Shown here: piece by piece, positions 43,701 to 57,511 of the stretch
Layout of the letters: each line of letters begins with the position of its first letter
Numbering within the stretch: position 1 is the stretch's first letter
NCBI RefSeq assembly: GCF_022605165.1
Contig: NC_063069.1
Coordinates: 3,162,001-3,226,000 of the forward strand
DNA from: Purpureocillium takamizusanense
Lineage: Eukaryota > Ascomycota > Sordariomycetes > Hypocreales > Ophiocordycipitaceae
Length of the DNA: 64,000 nucleotides
Direction: 5' to 3'
The notes under the pieces: generated by a model
What the model was told of the DNA's origin: nothing
Databases searched by the model: none
What the model saw: the letters and a program-made list of their open reading frames with translations, nothing else
Translations under genes and position numbers: made by a program

Positions 43701-45438
43701 GATCAAGCCGTCTGACTCGGAGGTGCCGCCGCTGTTGGTGTACAAGTGGGCTCAAGGCATCAACAACCTGAGCCAGGTGTGGGAGACCGAGAACGGCGAG
43801 TGCAACGTTATGATCGAAACGGAGTTGTCCAAGGTCTACGAGAAGATGGAGTTGACGCTGCTCAACTCCCTGCTGAGATTGATTATGGACCACAATTTGG
43901 CCGATTACATCACCGCCAAGAACAACGTTCAGCTGACTTACAAGGATATGAACCATGTCAATAGCTATGGCATGATTCGTGGTCTGCAATTCTCAGCTTT
44001 TGTGTTCCAGTACTACGGCCTGGTCTTGGACCTGCTTCTCCTTGGACCGCAGCGAGCCAGCGAGATCGCCGGCCCGCCTCAGGGGCCCAACGACTTCCTA
44101 CAGTTCCGCGACGAGGAAACTGAGACTCGACACCCGATCCGTCTGTACACTCGCTACATTGACAAGATCTGGGTATTCCTGCGATTCACGGCCGAGGAGT
44201 CTAGAGACCTTATCCAGCGGTTCCTCACGGAACAACCCGACCCGAATTTTGAGAACGTCATCGGGTACAAGAGCAAGAAATGCTGGCCCAGGGACTCTCG
44301 CATGCGCCTGATGCGACACGACGTTAACCTCGGCAGAGCCGTCTTCTGGGACCTCAAGAACCGCCTCCCGAGATCCGTCACTACCATCGAGTGGGACGAT
44401 AGCTTTGTCAGCGTCTACAGCCGCGACAACCCCAACCTGCTCTTCTCCATGTGCGGTTTCGAAGTCAGGATCCTGCCCAAGATCAGGAACAAGAACGACG
44501 AGTTTCCTGTCAAAGATAGCGTGTGGTCCTTGGTGGACAACACGACAAAAGAGCGGACGGCTTATGCCTTCCTGCAGGTGACCGAGGAGGACATCAACAA
44601 GTTCAATAACCGCATCCGGCAGATTCTCATGTCCTCTGGTTCTACCACTTTCACCAAGATCGCCAATAAGTGGAACACGGCCCTCATTGCGCTCTTCACA
44701 TACTACCGCGAGGCCGCCGTATCTACTGTTGATCTGTTGGATACTATCGTCAAGTGTGAGACGAAGATCCAGACGCGAGTCAAGATTGGACTGAACTCCA
44801 AGATGCCTTCTCGATTTCCACCAGCTGTGTTCTATACGCCTAAAGAGCTTGGTGGTTTGGGCATGATTTCTGGATCTCACATTCTTATTCCCGCCAGCGA
44901 CAAGCGTTGGTCGAAGCAGACAGACACGGGTGTCACGCACTATCGCGCTGGTATGACACATGACGAGGAGACCCTGATTCCCAACATTTTCCGATACATC
45001 ATCCCTTGGGAGGCCGAGTTTATTGATTCCCAGCGAGTCTGGACTGAGTACTCGCAGAAACGCGAGGAAGCAAACCAGCAGAACCGCCGCTTGACGTTGG
45101 AAGATCTGGAGGACAGCTGGGACCGGGGTCTGCCCCGCATCAACACGCTATTCCAGAAGGATCGCAGCACGCTAAGCTTCGACAAGGGCTTCCGTGCTCG
45201 AGCCGAGTTCAAGATCTACCAACTCATGAAGAGCAATCCCTTCTGGTGGACTAGTCAGCGACACGATGGCAAACTGTGGAACTTGAACGCGTATCGTACC
45301 GATGTCATCCAGGCGCTGGGCGGTGTCGAGACAATTTTGGAGCACACGCTCTTCAAGGCTACCGGATTTCCGTCTTGGGAGGGTCTCTTCTGGGAGAAGG
45401 CTTCTGGATTCGAGGAGTCCATGAAGTTCAAGAAATTG

Positions 45439-45473
<35 letters not shown>

Positions 45474-47895
45474 CAACCGTCGTTTCACTCTCTGGTGGTC
45501 ACCAACCATCAACCGAGCCAACGTCTACGTCGGTTTCCAGGTGCAGCTGGATCTCACTGGTATCTTCCTGCACGGCAAGATCCCTACGCTTAAAATTTCC
45601 CTCATCCAAATCTTCCGCGCTCATCTGTGGCAGAAGATTCACGAGTCTGTGGTGATGGATCTTTGCCAGGTATTTGACCAAGAGCTCGAGTCGCTAGGCA
45701 TCGAGACGGTGCAGAAGGAGACGATCCATCCCCGAAAGTCGTACAAGATGAACAGCTCCTGCGCCGACATCCTGCTCTTTGCCAGCCACAAATGGAACGT
45801 CACGCGTCCGTCGCAGCTTCACGATACCAAGGACGTAATTGAGCCGACAACTACCAACAAGTTCTGGATTGACGTCCAGCTGCGGTATGGCGACTACGAC
45901 TCTCACGATATTGAGCGTTACACCCGTGCCAAATATCTTGACTATACCACGGACAGCGCCAGCATCTACCCTTCCGCCACCGGTCTCATGATCGGCATTG
46001 ACCTGGCCTATAACTTGTACGCTGCCTTTGGCATGTACTTCCCCGGCCTCAAGGTCCTGGTCCAGCAGGCCATGGCCAAGATCATGAAGGCGAACCCTGC
46101 GCTCTACGTGTTACGTGAGCGTATTCGCAAGGGTCTGCAGCTTTATGCGTCTGAGAGCAACCAAGAGTTCCTCAACTCGCAAAACTACGCGGAGTTGTTC
46201 AGCCAGCAAACCCAGCTCTTCATCGATGACACCAACGTGTACCGCGTCACTATTCACAAGACGTTCGAGGGTAACCTGACCACCAAGCCTATCAACGGCG
46301 CCATCTTCATTTTCAATCCTCGAACGGGCCAGCTGTTCTTGAAGATTATTCACACGAGCGTGTGGGCGGGCCAGAAGCGTCTGGGCCAGCTCGCCAAGTG
46401 GAAGACGGCCGAAGAAGTGGCGGCCCTGATCCGATCGCTGCCGGTTGAGGAGCAGCCCAAGCAGCTGATCGTGACGCGAAAGGGCCTGCTAGATCCGCTC
46501 GAAGTCCAGCTCGTCGACTTCCCTAACATCTCCATCCGGGCCTCGGAGCTGCAGCTCCCATTCCAAGCGGCGATGAAGGTCGAGAAGCTGGGCGACATGA
46601 TCCTGCGCGCAACGGAGCCGCAGATGGTGCTGTTTAACCTCTACGACGAATGGCTGAAGAGCATCTCGTCGTACACGGCGTTCTCTCGTCTCATCCTCAT
46701 TCTGCGAGCGCTGCACGTCAACCCGGACAAGACCAAGCTTATCCTGCGCCCAGACAAGACTGTCATCACGCTGGACCACCACATCTGGCCGTCGCTGTCG
46801 GACGAGGAATGGATCAAGGTGGAGACGCAGCTGCGAGACCTCATTCTCAACGATTATGGCAAGAAGAATAGCGTCAACGTGTCGAGCTTGACGAGCAGCG
46901 AAGTTCGGGACATCATCCTGGGCATGGAGATTTCGGCGCCGTCGATGCAGAGGCAGCAGGCTGCCGAGATCGAGAAGCAGCAACAGGAACAGCAGCAGCT
47001 CACGGCCGTCACGACCAAGACACAGAACGTGCACGGTGAGGACATCATTGTCACGACGACATCGCAGTTTGAGCAGCAGACTTTCGCCTCCAAGACGGAA
47101 TGGCGCACGCGCGCTCTGGCGACGTCCAACCTCAACAAGCGGACCAAGAACATTTACATCTCGTCAGTCGACAACGACATGGACGACATGACGTACGTGA
47201 TGCCCAACAACATCATTAAGAAGTTCATCACGATTGCCGACCTCCGCGTCCAGGTCGCCGGGTATCTCTACGGAGCGTCGCCGCCCGACAACGACCAGGT
47301 CAAGGAGATTCGGTGCATCGTCATGATCCCGCAGATTGGCGGGCTGCGCAACGTGCAGCTGCCGCAACAGTTGCCCCAGAGCGAGCTGCTTGACGGTCTG
47401 GAGCCACTGGGCGTCATCCACACGGTGTCGGGTAACGAGCTGCCGTACATGTCTGCCGCGGACGTGACGGAACACGCGAGGCTGCTCGACGCCCACGAGG
47501 AGTGGGACAAGACCAACGCGGTGACGGTGTCGGTGTCCTTCATGCCCGGCAGCGTGTCCATGTCGGCCTGGGGCCTCACGCCTCAGGGCTACAAGTGGGG
47601 GGCGGAGAACAAGGACACGCAGAGTGACCAGCCGCAGGGCTTCACGCACACCATGGGAGAGAAGCGCAAGATGCTCCTGAGCCCGAGGTTCAAGGGCTTC
47701 TTCCTGGTGCCGGATGACGGACGGTGGAACTACAGCTTCATGGGCAGCGCCTTTGCGGGCATGGAGAAGAAGCCTGTGCACGTGAAGCTTGACGCGCCGC
47801 TGCCCTTCTACAACGACCAGCACCGGCCGGTGCACTTCCACAGCTTTGCCGAGCTCGAGGACATTTGGGTGGACCGCAGCGACAACTTTGACTAG
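40774..47895 (+). CDS. PRP8: U5 snRNP core splicing factor Prp8
   Basis: Single exon of 2373 residues, the expected size. The N-terminus is proline-rich (about 1-50). PRO8NT and PROCN regions, the reverse-transcriptase-like core, the endonuclease-like region, an RNase H-like domain and a C-terminal Jab1/MPN domain (about 2133-2373, from [14 protein letters not shown]) follow in order. Diagnostic phrases include [45 protein letters not shown] and [16 protein letters not shown]. Prp8 holds the U5 loop, both splice sites and the catalytic RNA core, and its MPN domain regulates the helicase Brr2. Length leaves no room for the intein found in some fungal Prp8 proteins. The start ATG follows a short pyrimidine-rich leader. 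Confidence 0.99.
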
Positions 47896-50800
47896 ACGCC
47901 GCGACGGGAGGCCAGGGCGTACTGACACGGGAAAAGGGGAGGTCCCAGAGAGGACTCGCCGAGGCGGATGGCACGCATGGGACGGGATGAGGCCGGGCTG
48001 AATGGCCTCAGGAGGCATGCAAGCCTGGTGAGGCGACGGGCTTTCGGAGATGATTTGCAGGCACATGCTTCATGCAGAAAGCACGGCGGCGTTTGTGTCT
48101 TTTTTTGTGGTAGCCCGGGGACTGATGGCATGTATGATGTCTTGAGCATGTGCTTTTCCGCCAGTGTAATTTTGTAAAAATATGCTACGGCTAATTCGAG
48201 AAAATACGAGGCAATAGCGGCTTGTGACGCGGATACGCCGGGTTCGTCATGGTCTGCTGAGCGTGCATGGACTGGCAGTTGTGGTAGTGGTGGTGGTGGT
48301 TGGCCGGGCGTGTGGCGGCACGTCAATGACACAAAGGGTCCGTCGGGAGGGTTGCGCTATCATGAGTACGAGGGTCGCGAGATTGGCAGTTTATGCATCG
48401 CATCCGGGGCAGGCGGGGGGGAGCGAATGCGGGCGGACATATGAGGAACAGAAAAAAAAAAGGGGGAGTGGGGAGAGAGAGACTGAGTCGCCTCGTGGAA
48501 ATGCGTCCCATGGCAGTCTGTCTCGTGCCGGTGATCGCGATGAAAGCCCATTCATTGCCGTGCGGTGATGAGGTCACGCCGAGGTGAATGCTGCTGCGCA
48601 CGTCAGTAAATCGTACAAGCAAGCACCTTCCTTGCTTCTCTTTACAGGTAGCCCGTTAGTTAGTCTGTTAATTTACCGCATAGTACCTTTACATACCCCT
48701 CCTCTCCCTTGATGTCGGTACGTTAGTAACTTAGTACGTTAGCAGTACTGTAGTAGAACGGCCTCACCGAGGGTCAAACCCGTCGTCCGCCGCCGTGGTG
48801 GGCACAACGGCGCAGCGCAGCGCCCTGTGCTGGTGTAGTCTGGGCGGCGCTACGAATGGACGAAGCTATCCATTGAATGAACGGCCCAAGGTTCCATGGA
48901 GGCACTAAGTTAGTTAGGTACTGTACTGTAGTTGGCAAGCCGCCTGCTCAAGTTTAGTACGTAGTCCCTACCTGGACAGGTACCAAGTTTCCATGAGAGA
49001 GATCCCGAGGTCAAAGAAAGTGACCGGGGCTTGCCAGGGCTGGGCAGCACTAAAAAAAAGAGGGCTTCGGGTACCTGATTTTAGTGAGCGGCGGGTCGAC
49101 TGCTAGCGGCGGGACCTGAGGCTCTTTTCGTGCCAGGCATCCCCGGGAAAGAGGCGCATCGGATGCTTCTCTCGATGCGTGTGCGTGTGTGTGCCTGTGT
49201 GTCTCAGTGATGAACAAGGTGTGCATGCTTGTTGACGTGCGGACCGTGTGGCTGAGGCTGTGCGCCGTTCCGCGTGGCAAGCCGGCCTTGGAGGGCTGAA
49301 GGATGGGGGCGGAGGAGAGCAGGCGGGCCAGTTGTCGTAGAGTTAATTTGGACGAATTTCATGCGCCCTTGCCAACATGCTGTAGTTAGTTACGTACCAC
49401 ACGCAGCAGGGCTCTGCGCTGCGCCGGGTGGTGTGGGATGGATGCCCGGGCGTGGTTCTCGATGTGCTTTGAGGCGCTTTATTCGGTAGTTAGTGCTGGT
49501 AAGTTGGTACGTAGGGCGTAGAGCAATGAAGGTCGTGTTACATGTTAGTGTTGATGTTCCTCCGGTTGAGAGCCGGGCTGCCACGTGCGTGCGTCGTCGA
49601 GAGAGGCGCTACGGGCTTGGAGAAGGGGCGAGTGGCGGCAGCCAAAACGGGGAGGGGAGCAGAGGGGGGTGGCGCGCTGAGTTGTAAAGTGGCTCCCGTT
49701 CCTTTTAAGACGGCAGTGAGTCTGGAGGGAGGATTCCGTCGTCGGTATAACTATAGCCGGTATATTCTTTCGGCAAGCCCAGGGTGGCCAGCCGTCCGCA
49801 GCCAGCCGTGACAGAAACATACAGTCGGGTGATCATTCATCAGCAAGCAGGCAGGCAAACATGGGTCGACCGATCCCGAGGAGCAGGTCCAGCCCGGCAT
49901 CAGCGCCCTTAGGATCGCCGTGCTATGGGCGTGGGTGCGGTCAAACGGCAGCAGTTCATCTGATGGGGAAGGGTACCCGGGAACCAGAAAAATGCTGGAG
50001 TGGTATGGGAATGCGAATGGACAATCTCGGGGGCGGTCCCAGAGGGACGGACGGCATTGACGCCGCTAGAAAGAAGGGTGTAGATGGATCAAATTAAAGT
50101 GGTGTGCGCGCGCGAACGTGTCAAGCAAGACGCGTCTGGGGGGTTGCGATGCCGGCTTGGTGGGTTGCCTGGCCACGACAGAGACGACAAGCGCGAGAAC
50201 GACGAGAGAACAAAGGCGCCACGAGGGGGGGAGGGGGGAGGAGAGAGAGACAGAGAGAGAAATTTCTGCCCCTACCGAGGCTGTGGTGATGCACGGAGGC
50301 CTCGGACAGATTTTCTGTTCTGTCCAGCATGTGTGTGCGCCTGACGACATGTGTGGACGCGCACTCGTTCGCGACAGCCCACCAGCCTGGGCAGAGCCTT
50401 GTTCAACAACTGGTACAGTATACTTGTTAGTATATATCGGCAACAGGGACTACGAGTCAAAGTCGTCTAGTATCTATGTTGGTCGGCTGCATGAATGAGC
50501 AGGCAAGGCATTTGTAGGTGGCTGGCTGCCCGGCGCCCGGAAGTCGGCTCGGTCAGGCAAGCAAGTCCGGAACCTCTTTTGACAGCTTGGGCTCGTAGCC
50601 GGACCCGGGCCAGTCGGTTGGGGCCATCGGAATTTTTTTCCTGGGGTCCAGCAGCGGATGGATTTCTCGTACGCACGGTAGTTAACTACTCTGTGCCTGA
50701 TGAGAATGTCCGACGAGCTCGAGACCAGGGATCCCGGGAGACACACCATCCTGTCATGTCGAGCGGGAAAGCCGGACCCATCGGGGCCAACGCGAGCCTT

Positions 50801-52124
50801 GCCGGTCTGACAGGGCTAGTAACTAGATTAGTAGGAAGTAGTCGTCGCCAACAGCAAGCTGGCATGACATGGCCTGGGCTGGGCATGGCATGCAACGACG
50901 GACGGGGGACGCATCGAAGGAATGCGAGGGATTCGACGCATGGCCGTCTCTGACGCCGGATGGGATGTGGCAAGAATAAAGACCCGCGAAAAGGCGGCAT
51001 TTGCCGGCTTCTGGCGGCTCGTGCGAGGGGCGGCGAGGGGGCACCTCAGCTCGCATTGACGTGTGCGGGCGAGACTCACGATGCTACGGAGTAGAACGAG
51101 GCGGCGACGACGAGCAAAAACAGCGACGAGAGGCTCGGCGGCGGCGGCGACGGTTCGTGGCTGCGATTGTGCTGGGTCCTCATGGCGGAGAAGCGCCAAC
51201 CCAGGCCCTGCCAGGCGGTGGAGACTGGCCAGAGAGACGCGACTTGGCGGGCGGGGCTCTTACTGTACCATCGCTGCGTACCTTAGTACTATAGGTACTG
51301 CCAAGTAGATTCAACAGGCAGTACCTTAGGTAAGGTAAGTATGTACTTATGCTGCACCAAGACATTACGTAGGTACCTCTCTGCAGTGTTTCCGAATTTG
51401 TACTTATGTCAAGTAACTATTTGGTTGGTACGTGGCCGGATGGATCGTGCGTGGCGGCGCTGCCGAGCAAGGTACTGTTCGCCAACTTGGACGCCCCAGG
51501 GTGGTGTGATGCGAGTGAGTGCGAGTTGGAGATGCTGAAGAACAGGAAATGAGGACAAAGTAAGGGAAACAGCCGGAGACTCCGGGACAAGTGTTGTCAC
51601 ACGTCCAGTGTGCATTGTGTAAAGGATCTGAGGATATCCTTAGTATCTAACCTTCCTAAGTACCCTATGGAGCGAGCCCACGAACACTTGGTATCCTATC
51701 TTTGTACTGTGACCACCTTTGCACTCGTGCTGTCCAGGCCCACAGGTAAGGTAGTCCTCTCGTTGACTGAGAAGGTGCCAATGGGCGCATCTGCGGCACC
51801 TGCTGGGGTGGGACTGGTATGGTACCTAAGGCATGACGGGCATGGCAGGCACGACAGGCTTGACAGGCAGGCACCCGGCCCGAAGACAGAAAGGCGCTCA
51901 GCACCTTAGTTACCAGGCAGGCATCCAGTCCTCCACTGGTTGGCTACCTAGTCGTGCTACTACTACCTTACCTTGGCTCCAGCTCCCCCGCAGGGCAAGC
52001 GCGCTTGCCGTTTGATTACTGGGCTGGGGCAGGAGCCACATGAACGGATACCAGGAGCCCATCCGTCTAGTCCATGTCCATGACACGGGCATCTCGAGCA
52101 GCAGCTGCTAACTTAGTCGTGCGT

Positions 52125-52205
52125 ATGCAAGGCCAGGCCATGCTATGCCATGCCACGACATGCACGCCATGCACGCCATGCCGTCCGTGCCATGCCCATG
52201 CCTGC
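52125..52205. repeat. Imperfect CCATGC-type repeat
   Basis: Repeated GCCATGC, CCACGACATGC and CACGCCATGC units over about 80 bases, intergenic. Confidence 0.7.
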
Positions 52206-52616
52206 CCCCGGCCGCGATCCTTGTTGATGCATCGCCCTGCGCGCGACTGCCATTGTCATGGAATTGACTGCCATGGCCACTGCTCTACAGTAGGTAGTAT
52301 TGCTACCGCCACCACCTCATCATTGCCTATTCATTGATTTGACCACCATCGTTACTTACCTTGGCACTACTACTGCTTCCTGCCTGGGCTGATTCCCCTT
52401 CCGATCGACCGCCCGTCTCGCCTCAACGTGCCCTGCCCTGCCCTGCCCTGCCCGCATCCGCAACGCCAGCTGCCTCAGCCGGCCTCGCGTGCCGTCATCT
52501 CATTTCCCCCTTCTCCCTCCTAGTACTTTGTTGCTGCGACCGGACCGGCCGCTGCCCTTGTTATCAAGGGGTGGCGTTCATGGATCGTTCCGAAGCGGCA
52601 AAGGCGTCCTGCCACC

Positions 52617-52655
52617 AGCCACCAGCCACCACCACCACCACCACCACCACCACTC
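52617..52655. repeat. (CAC)n microsatellite
   Basis: CCAGCCAC units merging into a CAC run, in the pyrimidine-rich upstream region of the Myb-like gene. Confidence 0.85.
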
Positions 52656-55602
52656 GCCGTCACCACCACGACCCGATGCTCCGCGATGCCGAACGCACAG
52701 CCGGCTCCAAGGACGACTCGTGGGTCATACCCACCCATGGCACTACTAGGCTTCACCTCGAGCATGCTCGCATTTCCAGATCAGCCCAGCACTCATCCGT
52801 GCGCTCGTCCTCGACGGGGCAGCCTAGGCCGGCCGGCGCGGCTGCATGGCGGGAGTGCCCTGGATCCGTGGAACCAAACTCTGTCGGCACCGTCCGCCTC
52901 ACCACCTCAACAAGCCCGTCTCCATCCATACTATTGCACTCGAGTCCGTCTTCTTGGCCACATCCCTCCGCCGCTCGTCTCCTTGGGCCCGTCCCATCCG
53001 TTCCCACGACGTCGTTGGCCACCCTTGCCTTGCCCGACTTCGCCGTCAACAGCGCCCGCACGTCCGGTGGAGGGTACGGGGCCCGAATCCATCGTCGCCT
53101 CTTCTTGTCCGGCTGAGGCGCCGAAACCCTCAGGGATGCTCGGACTAGCTCTTCTTGTCCGTTCCGTCTTCGCAGGAGCGAACGGGTTGGAATAGACAGC
53201 CACGACGCCGCGCTCGAGCTCTCTTGCGTGCCCATCCAGCACAGCTTGCCCCTGGAGAAGCCACGGCATCGCACCGCCCCCTTTCGGCCGTGCTCCGTCC
53301 CTCACCACCGCCATGTTGCTGGCGAGCCGCCGCTGCCTGCTTCTCTGCGTCCTCGAGACTCTCCAACGCAGGTGGAGAAGGCATCTCTTCTCTCAGTGTC
53401 GTCTACATCCGCCGCCGCCGCCGCCGCCTGGCCATGCGCTGCAACCGCCTGGCAGCCCTCGCTCGGCCACCACTACGTCTTCCGCGATTGGATGCTCGAC
53501 ACCCGGGCTGCAGCCGATCCCTCGTCATGCATGCCATCGTGCCCCGTCCGTGGCCGCCCTGAATGAGACGTCTGCTCTGCAAGTGGCGGCGGCTCCAGCT
53601 TCGACTCCCGTGGCTGCCATACCCGAGATGCCCCTGGTCCGGAGGTCCTTCGGCAATCTCTAAAGCACATATCTTGTTCATCACGTTTCCCTCCCCGCTG
53701 TCTTGGAATTGGACTCAGACTCTAGCGTGGCCACGGCCAGGTCCAGCAGCCGGACGCAGGCACCCCCCGTTGTGCGCATATGATATAGCCCACCCCGGAT
53801 GAGCTATACCCCCCTCCTTCATGGTACACCCTCCTCAATGCCCCCGCCGCCAACCTCTCTTGTCTCCACAGGCCTCACATCAGAACGTTTATCCCTGGAC
53901 CCTGCTGGTGGCGCTTGCACCGGCAGGAAATGGGGGACCTTGGCCGCTTGTCAACGCTCGTGAGGGGCTGGGAGCGGCAACGGCCAAGTCTCTGCCCCCC
54001 ATGCTGGCTTTGGCCCAAGCCAGAGGCCCGTACGAGGCAAACACGACCTTCCCATGTCCTGTCATGGCTATGGTACAATGACACAACCTCCGCAGACGCC
54101 GCCGGTACTAGCTTCCACGGCCCCGGCCCTACGGACGGGCCTGGGGATCGCCGTTGCTGGCTACCATATCGTCGTCTCGAGGAAACCACCCCCTGCCCTC
54201 TTTCGACATATGATGAATCCTTTATGCGCCCTGCCCGTGCCACAGAACGCTGACGGAACAAGTGGACACCTGTATACGCACAAGTGGCATCATGGCCGAT
54301 CACACAGGCGGCCCCCCCCCGGGGGTTGCCCGCCGCTGAGCCAACTCGATTGACCGCCCGCCCGCCCGCAGCCCGCAGGGCATGCCATTGTCCTGAGTTT
54401 GTGGCATGAACTCTTTTAATTTTCCCCGATCGGCGCGGCCTAGGGCAGGCTAGGTCGTGCCTCGGGGTCATTTCTAGGAGCGAGAAGCGCAGATGCAGGT
54501 TTCCCTCATATAGCACGGTCGTTCATATAACCTTCCATCGTCTACTCGGCCCGGAAGCCCCAGTGCCGCGCCAATACTAGCTTTGCTCTGACTTGCCTCC
54601 CCATGAGCCTCAGATCCACCCACTCTCAGCAAAGGCCTCTTGAATGTTGAGGCGCCCTGATTGCCTTGTGCATCTTGGATTAGTGGACGTATACGCAGTA
54701 CCTCGCTCGCTTCCCACTCGTTCGGGCTTACCCGGCAATCGGGTCCCCTGTGTCTCTCAGGCCGCCTTGGGAACACAACCAGATCCCAGTCTCGGCTTTA
54801 ATATCGCCTTGGCCCTCGAGTATACAGACCGGATTTGACGGCGCGGATGCAGAGAGGAGCGATATACGTGCGTGGACGACCGCACTCATTCCCGGCAGAG
54901 CAAGGTATTAACCAGCCGCACCCTCTCAACCATACTTCACCGAGGGCTTCTAGACCGCCATCGGAGACTTCAGCACACTTCTCGATCCTATTCGCCGACA
55001 CCTCGTCCCCCCTCCGACGCCTAACCCCGGTCGTCGCCACAGAAAATCTCGCCGCTGCCAGCGGCTCCTACTACTGGACGGGGGGACTGCACGCCTCGCA
55101 GCCCGAAGTCTTCGTCCCGAGGGACGCTAGCCTACCAGCAAAGGGCCGGGCACGATAACACAGCAGTGTGGCCGAAACTGGTCAGCGGCACGGCCACTTC
55201 ATCCACTGGATCGCTGGCTCGGCAGGGGCGTACACCCGCGCGTGTCGAATAGTCATTACTCCTTGTTGAACAACAACAATCGAGCCCACCCCCTGTCGGA
55301 ACCGTGTCGCACCCACAAGTCCGAAAAACCACACAGATCAGGCCGAAAGCCTTTTGCCGTCACATCCCGCCCTTGACATCTGCGACCGAGGCGTCTTGCC
55401 CGTGGGCTCTGGACCAGAGCACAGAAAAAGGCGCTTCCGGCGACGGAGCCCGAGAGGGCATCTGTATCTGACCCCCCTCTGCTAAGCTCTAGTCGAGACA
55501 GTCTCTCAACTCAGCCTGGAAGCCGTCCGGAGCCGTCCGCTCTGGCGGGACCCATGGGCCGGAGTCACGCTGGCGGACAATTATCGCGTCGGGGGGTACG
55601 GC

Positions 55603-56936
55603 GTGGACTATGCTGCCCACGCCTCGCATGCCGGTGGCCTCGGCCAGCAGGTCCAGCATGCGTACTCGTCGTCCCAGACGGGCCAGCATCAGCATCACGC
55701 AAGCCCCTACCATCAGCAGTCGCATCATCATCACCATCCACAGCAACAAACGCAGCACCAACAACAGACCCATCAGCAACAGCAGCTTCCTTATCCAACA
55801 CAACAACAGCAGCAGCAGCAGCAGCGACAACATCGAGGCTCTGTCCACCATCCAGGGGTTGCGGGCCCAGGACCCAACACGCCGCCGGGGCCGTCTTCCC
55901 ATGGCCATCTCCCCAACCGTTCGGTCGTGCCTATGGGCCAGAAGCAAACTGAACCGCAGGTGACGATGGATGCGAGTCACCAAATGCACGGCCACCGGCT
56001 CTCACACATTCACTTCGGCGCGGCGAGTTCGGTGTCGACGCCCCTATACGGCGCGGTGTCGTCCCCCGCACAATCTCCGTACGCACCGTATAGCGCACCG
56101 GCAGCCAAAAGGTCGCGGACCGATGAATTCGATCTCTCGGTTGCGGGGGTGCCCATGGTTGACCACTCCGGCCTGGAGACGGTGCAAACCACTTCCTTGA
56201 GCGAGGCGTACGGGCAGGCGGCGGCAGCCGCGGTGGCAGCCGCAGCAAACCATCAAGAACAGCCCCAGCTACACCACCACCATCACCTCCCAGATCTAGG
56301 AACTTCATCGAAATCAATGCGGAGGGAGGACATGGGCGGCGCGCCGAGCATGGTGGGCCAAGCCGGAATGCCGCCGCCGGCACCAAGGCCAAGAGGCCCG
56401 AAGCTCAAGTTCACGGCCGAGGACGATCAGCTGCTGCTGGAGCTCAAGGAGCAGAAAAACCTGACGTGGAAGCAGATTGCAGACTTCTTCCCGGGGCGAT
56501 CTTCTGGGACGCTGCAGGTGCGGTACTGCACGAAGCTCAAAGCAAAAACGACGATGTGGACGGAAGAAATGGTACGTTGAGCCCCATACGAAATCGTGCT
56601 TGGTGTTTTTTTTCCTTTTCTTTCTGATTCGAAGTGGCTGCCCCTGAGGCGCCGAGTGATTTGAAACGCATGTTTGATTTGCAGAAGCTGACGCGTCGAG
56701 TATAGGACCAGAAACTTCGCAAGGCGCTCCAGGACTACGAGAATGAAAAATGGCGATTAGTCGCGCACAAGGTCGGCTCTGGATTCACTCCAGCCGCGTG
56801 CCGAGAGAGATCCGAGCAGCTCGCGGCCGGCGGCGACGAACAAGGGGCTGAGGAACCGCTATGGCAGTCGTTATCGCCCAAGGCATCGTCACTGCCAGAA
56901 TCCATGGAGACACCGCAGACGCAGCGGCCATGGTGA
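55603..56936 (+). CDS. Myb/SANT-domain protein, 5' end unresolved
   Basis: Two exons recognised (55603-56571, 56706-56936), 400 codons. The Gln- and His-rich N-terminal half holds polyQ (about 55803-55826) and HHHHH runs. Two Myb-type repeats follow. The first (about 275-325) reads LKFTAEDDQLLLELKEQKN then TWKQIADFFPGRSSGTLQVRY. The second begins in exon 2 (KLRKALQDYENEKWRLVAHKVG, then CRERSEQL). The protein is likely a nuclear DNA-binding or chromatin factor. Codon 55603 is GTG. The frame stays open upstream to 55486 (stop at 55483) without an ATG, and the first in-frame ATG is at 55933. The real start is therefore either 55933 or, more likely given the protein-like N-terminal text, an upstream exon I could not find. 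The intron has a GCTGACGC branch-like site. Confidence 0.75.
55803..55826 (+). repeat. CAG/CAA repeat (polyGln) in the Myb gene
   Basis: In-frame Gln run, preceded by other Gln- and His-rich tracts. Confidence 0.85.
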
Positions 56937-57511
56937 GGACCCAGGGTTCGAAGAATCACATGCACGCGGGAACAAGTTGAGCGATTCAACAACACTGTCG
57001 CGAGGTTGATATAATGCTACAAAAAGTCGGCGGGGAGGCAGATAGGCATAATGGGTCAGGGGGTGGTTGCGATTCGACAAGCGAGATCCTGGGCATCGTC
57101 TGCCCTGCGACAACCAAGCGAAAATCTACAGCTCCTTGTTTATTTCTCCTTTTCTACTTCACCGAAATGGTTCGAAACAGGGCGGCAGTTGCAGCAAAGA
57201 GAAGGAGTCTGGAACCGGGGCGAGAAATGTACATAGAACAGGGATGGTGGTCCGATCGCCGGGTTCGGAGTTGAGGGCCCAAATATGCCAAACAGAAGGG
57301 TAAGGACGTACTAGGGGCGCCGTAATCGCGACATGACGCATGAGGGGTTGTGTATTGGACTAGGGGGCGCTTCGTGCCTTGCGGGGGATGCAATTTTTGA
57401 TATTACCGTTCAAAGCAGCCGGCCACTTGACTAGAGGCCAAGCAAGTGCAGCCAGGGCTGACCATGTCGTACCACAGCTGCAAGACTTGTGAGAAAAGGG
57501 AGTATGGACCA
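56937..57511. other. Convergent intergenic region
   Basis: 575 bases between the Myb-like gene and PAN5 stops. No gene or distinct element seen. Confidence 0.6.

Larger units (their letters stand above)
47896..55602. other. 7.7-kb gene-free region upstream of the Myb gene
   Basis: Between PRP8 and the Myb-like gene I can support no complete gene. Words such as TTAGTTAGTTAG, GGTACC and TACCTTAGG cluster at about 48640-48970, 49380-49520 and 51280-51420. CATGC/CCATGC repeats lie at 52125-52205 and a (CAC)n stretch at about 52617-52655. From about 52340 onward the plus strand is strongly pyrimidine-rich, which would suit a long promoter or leader. The missing 5' exon of the Myb-like gene probably lies here. 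From 55486 to 55602 the frame is open into it. Confidence 0.5.

Noticed and set aside
52361..53116. 251-codon plus-strand ORF upstream of the Myb-like gene
   Set aside because: Ser/Pro-rich, no motif, and arises from pyrimidine-rich DNA where stops are rare.
56940..57200. B-box-like GGTTCGAA words at about 56946 and 57171
   Set aside because: No cloverleaf can be drawn around them.
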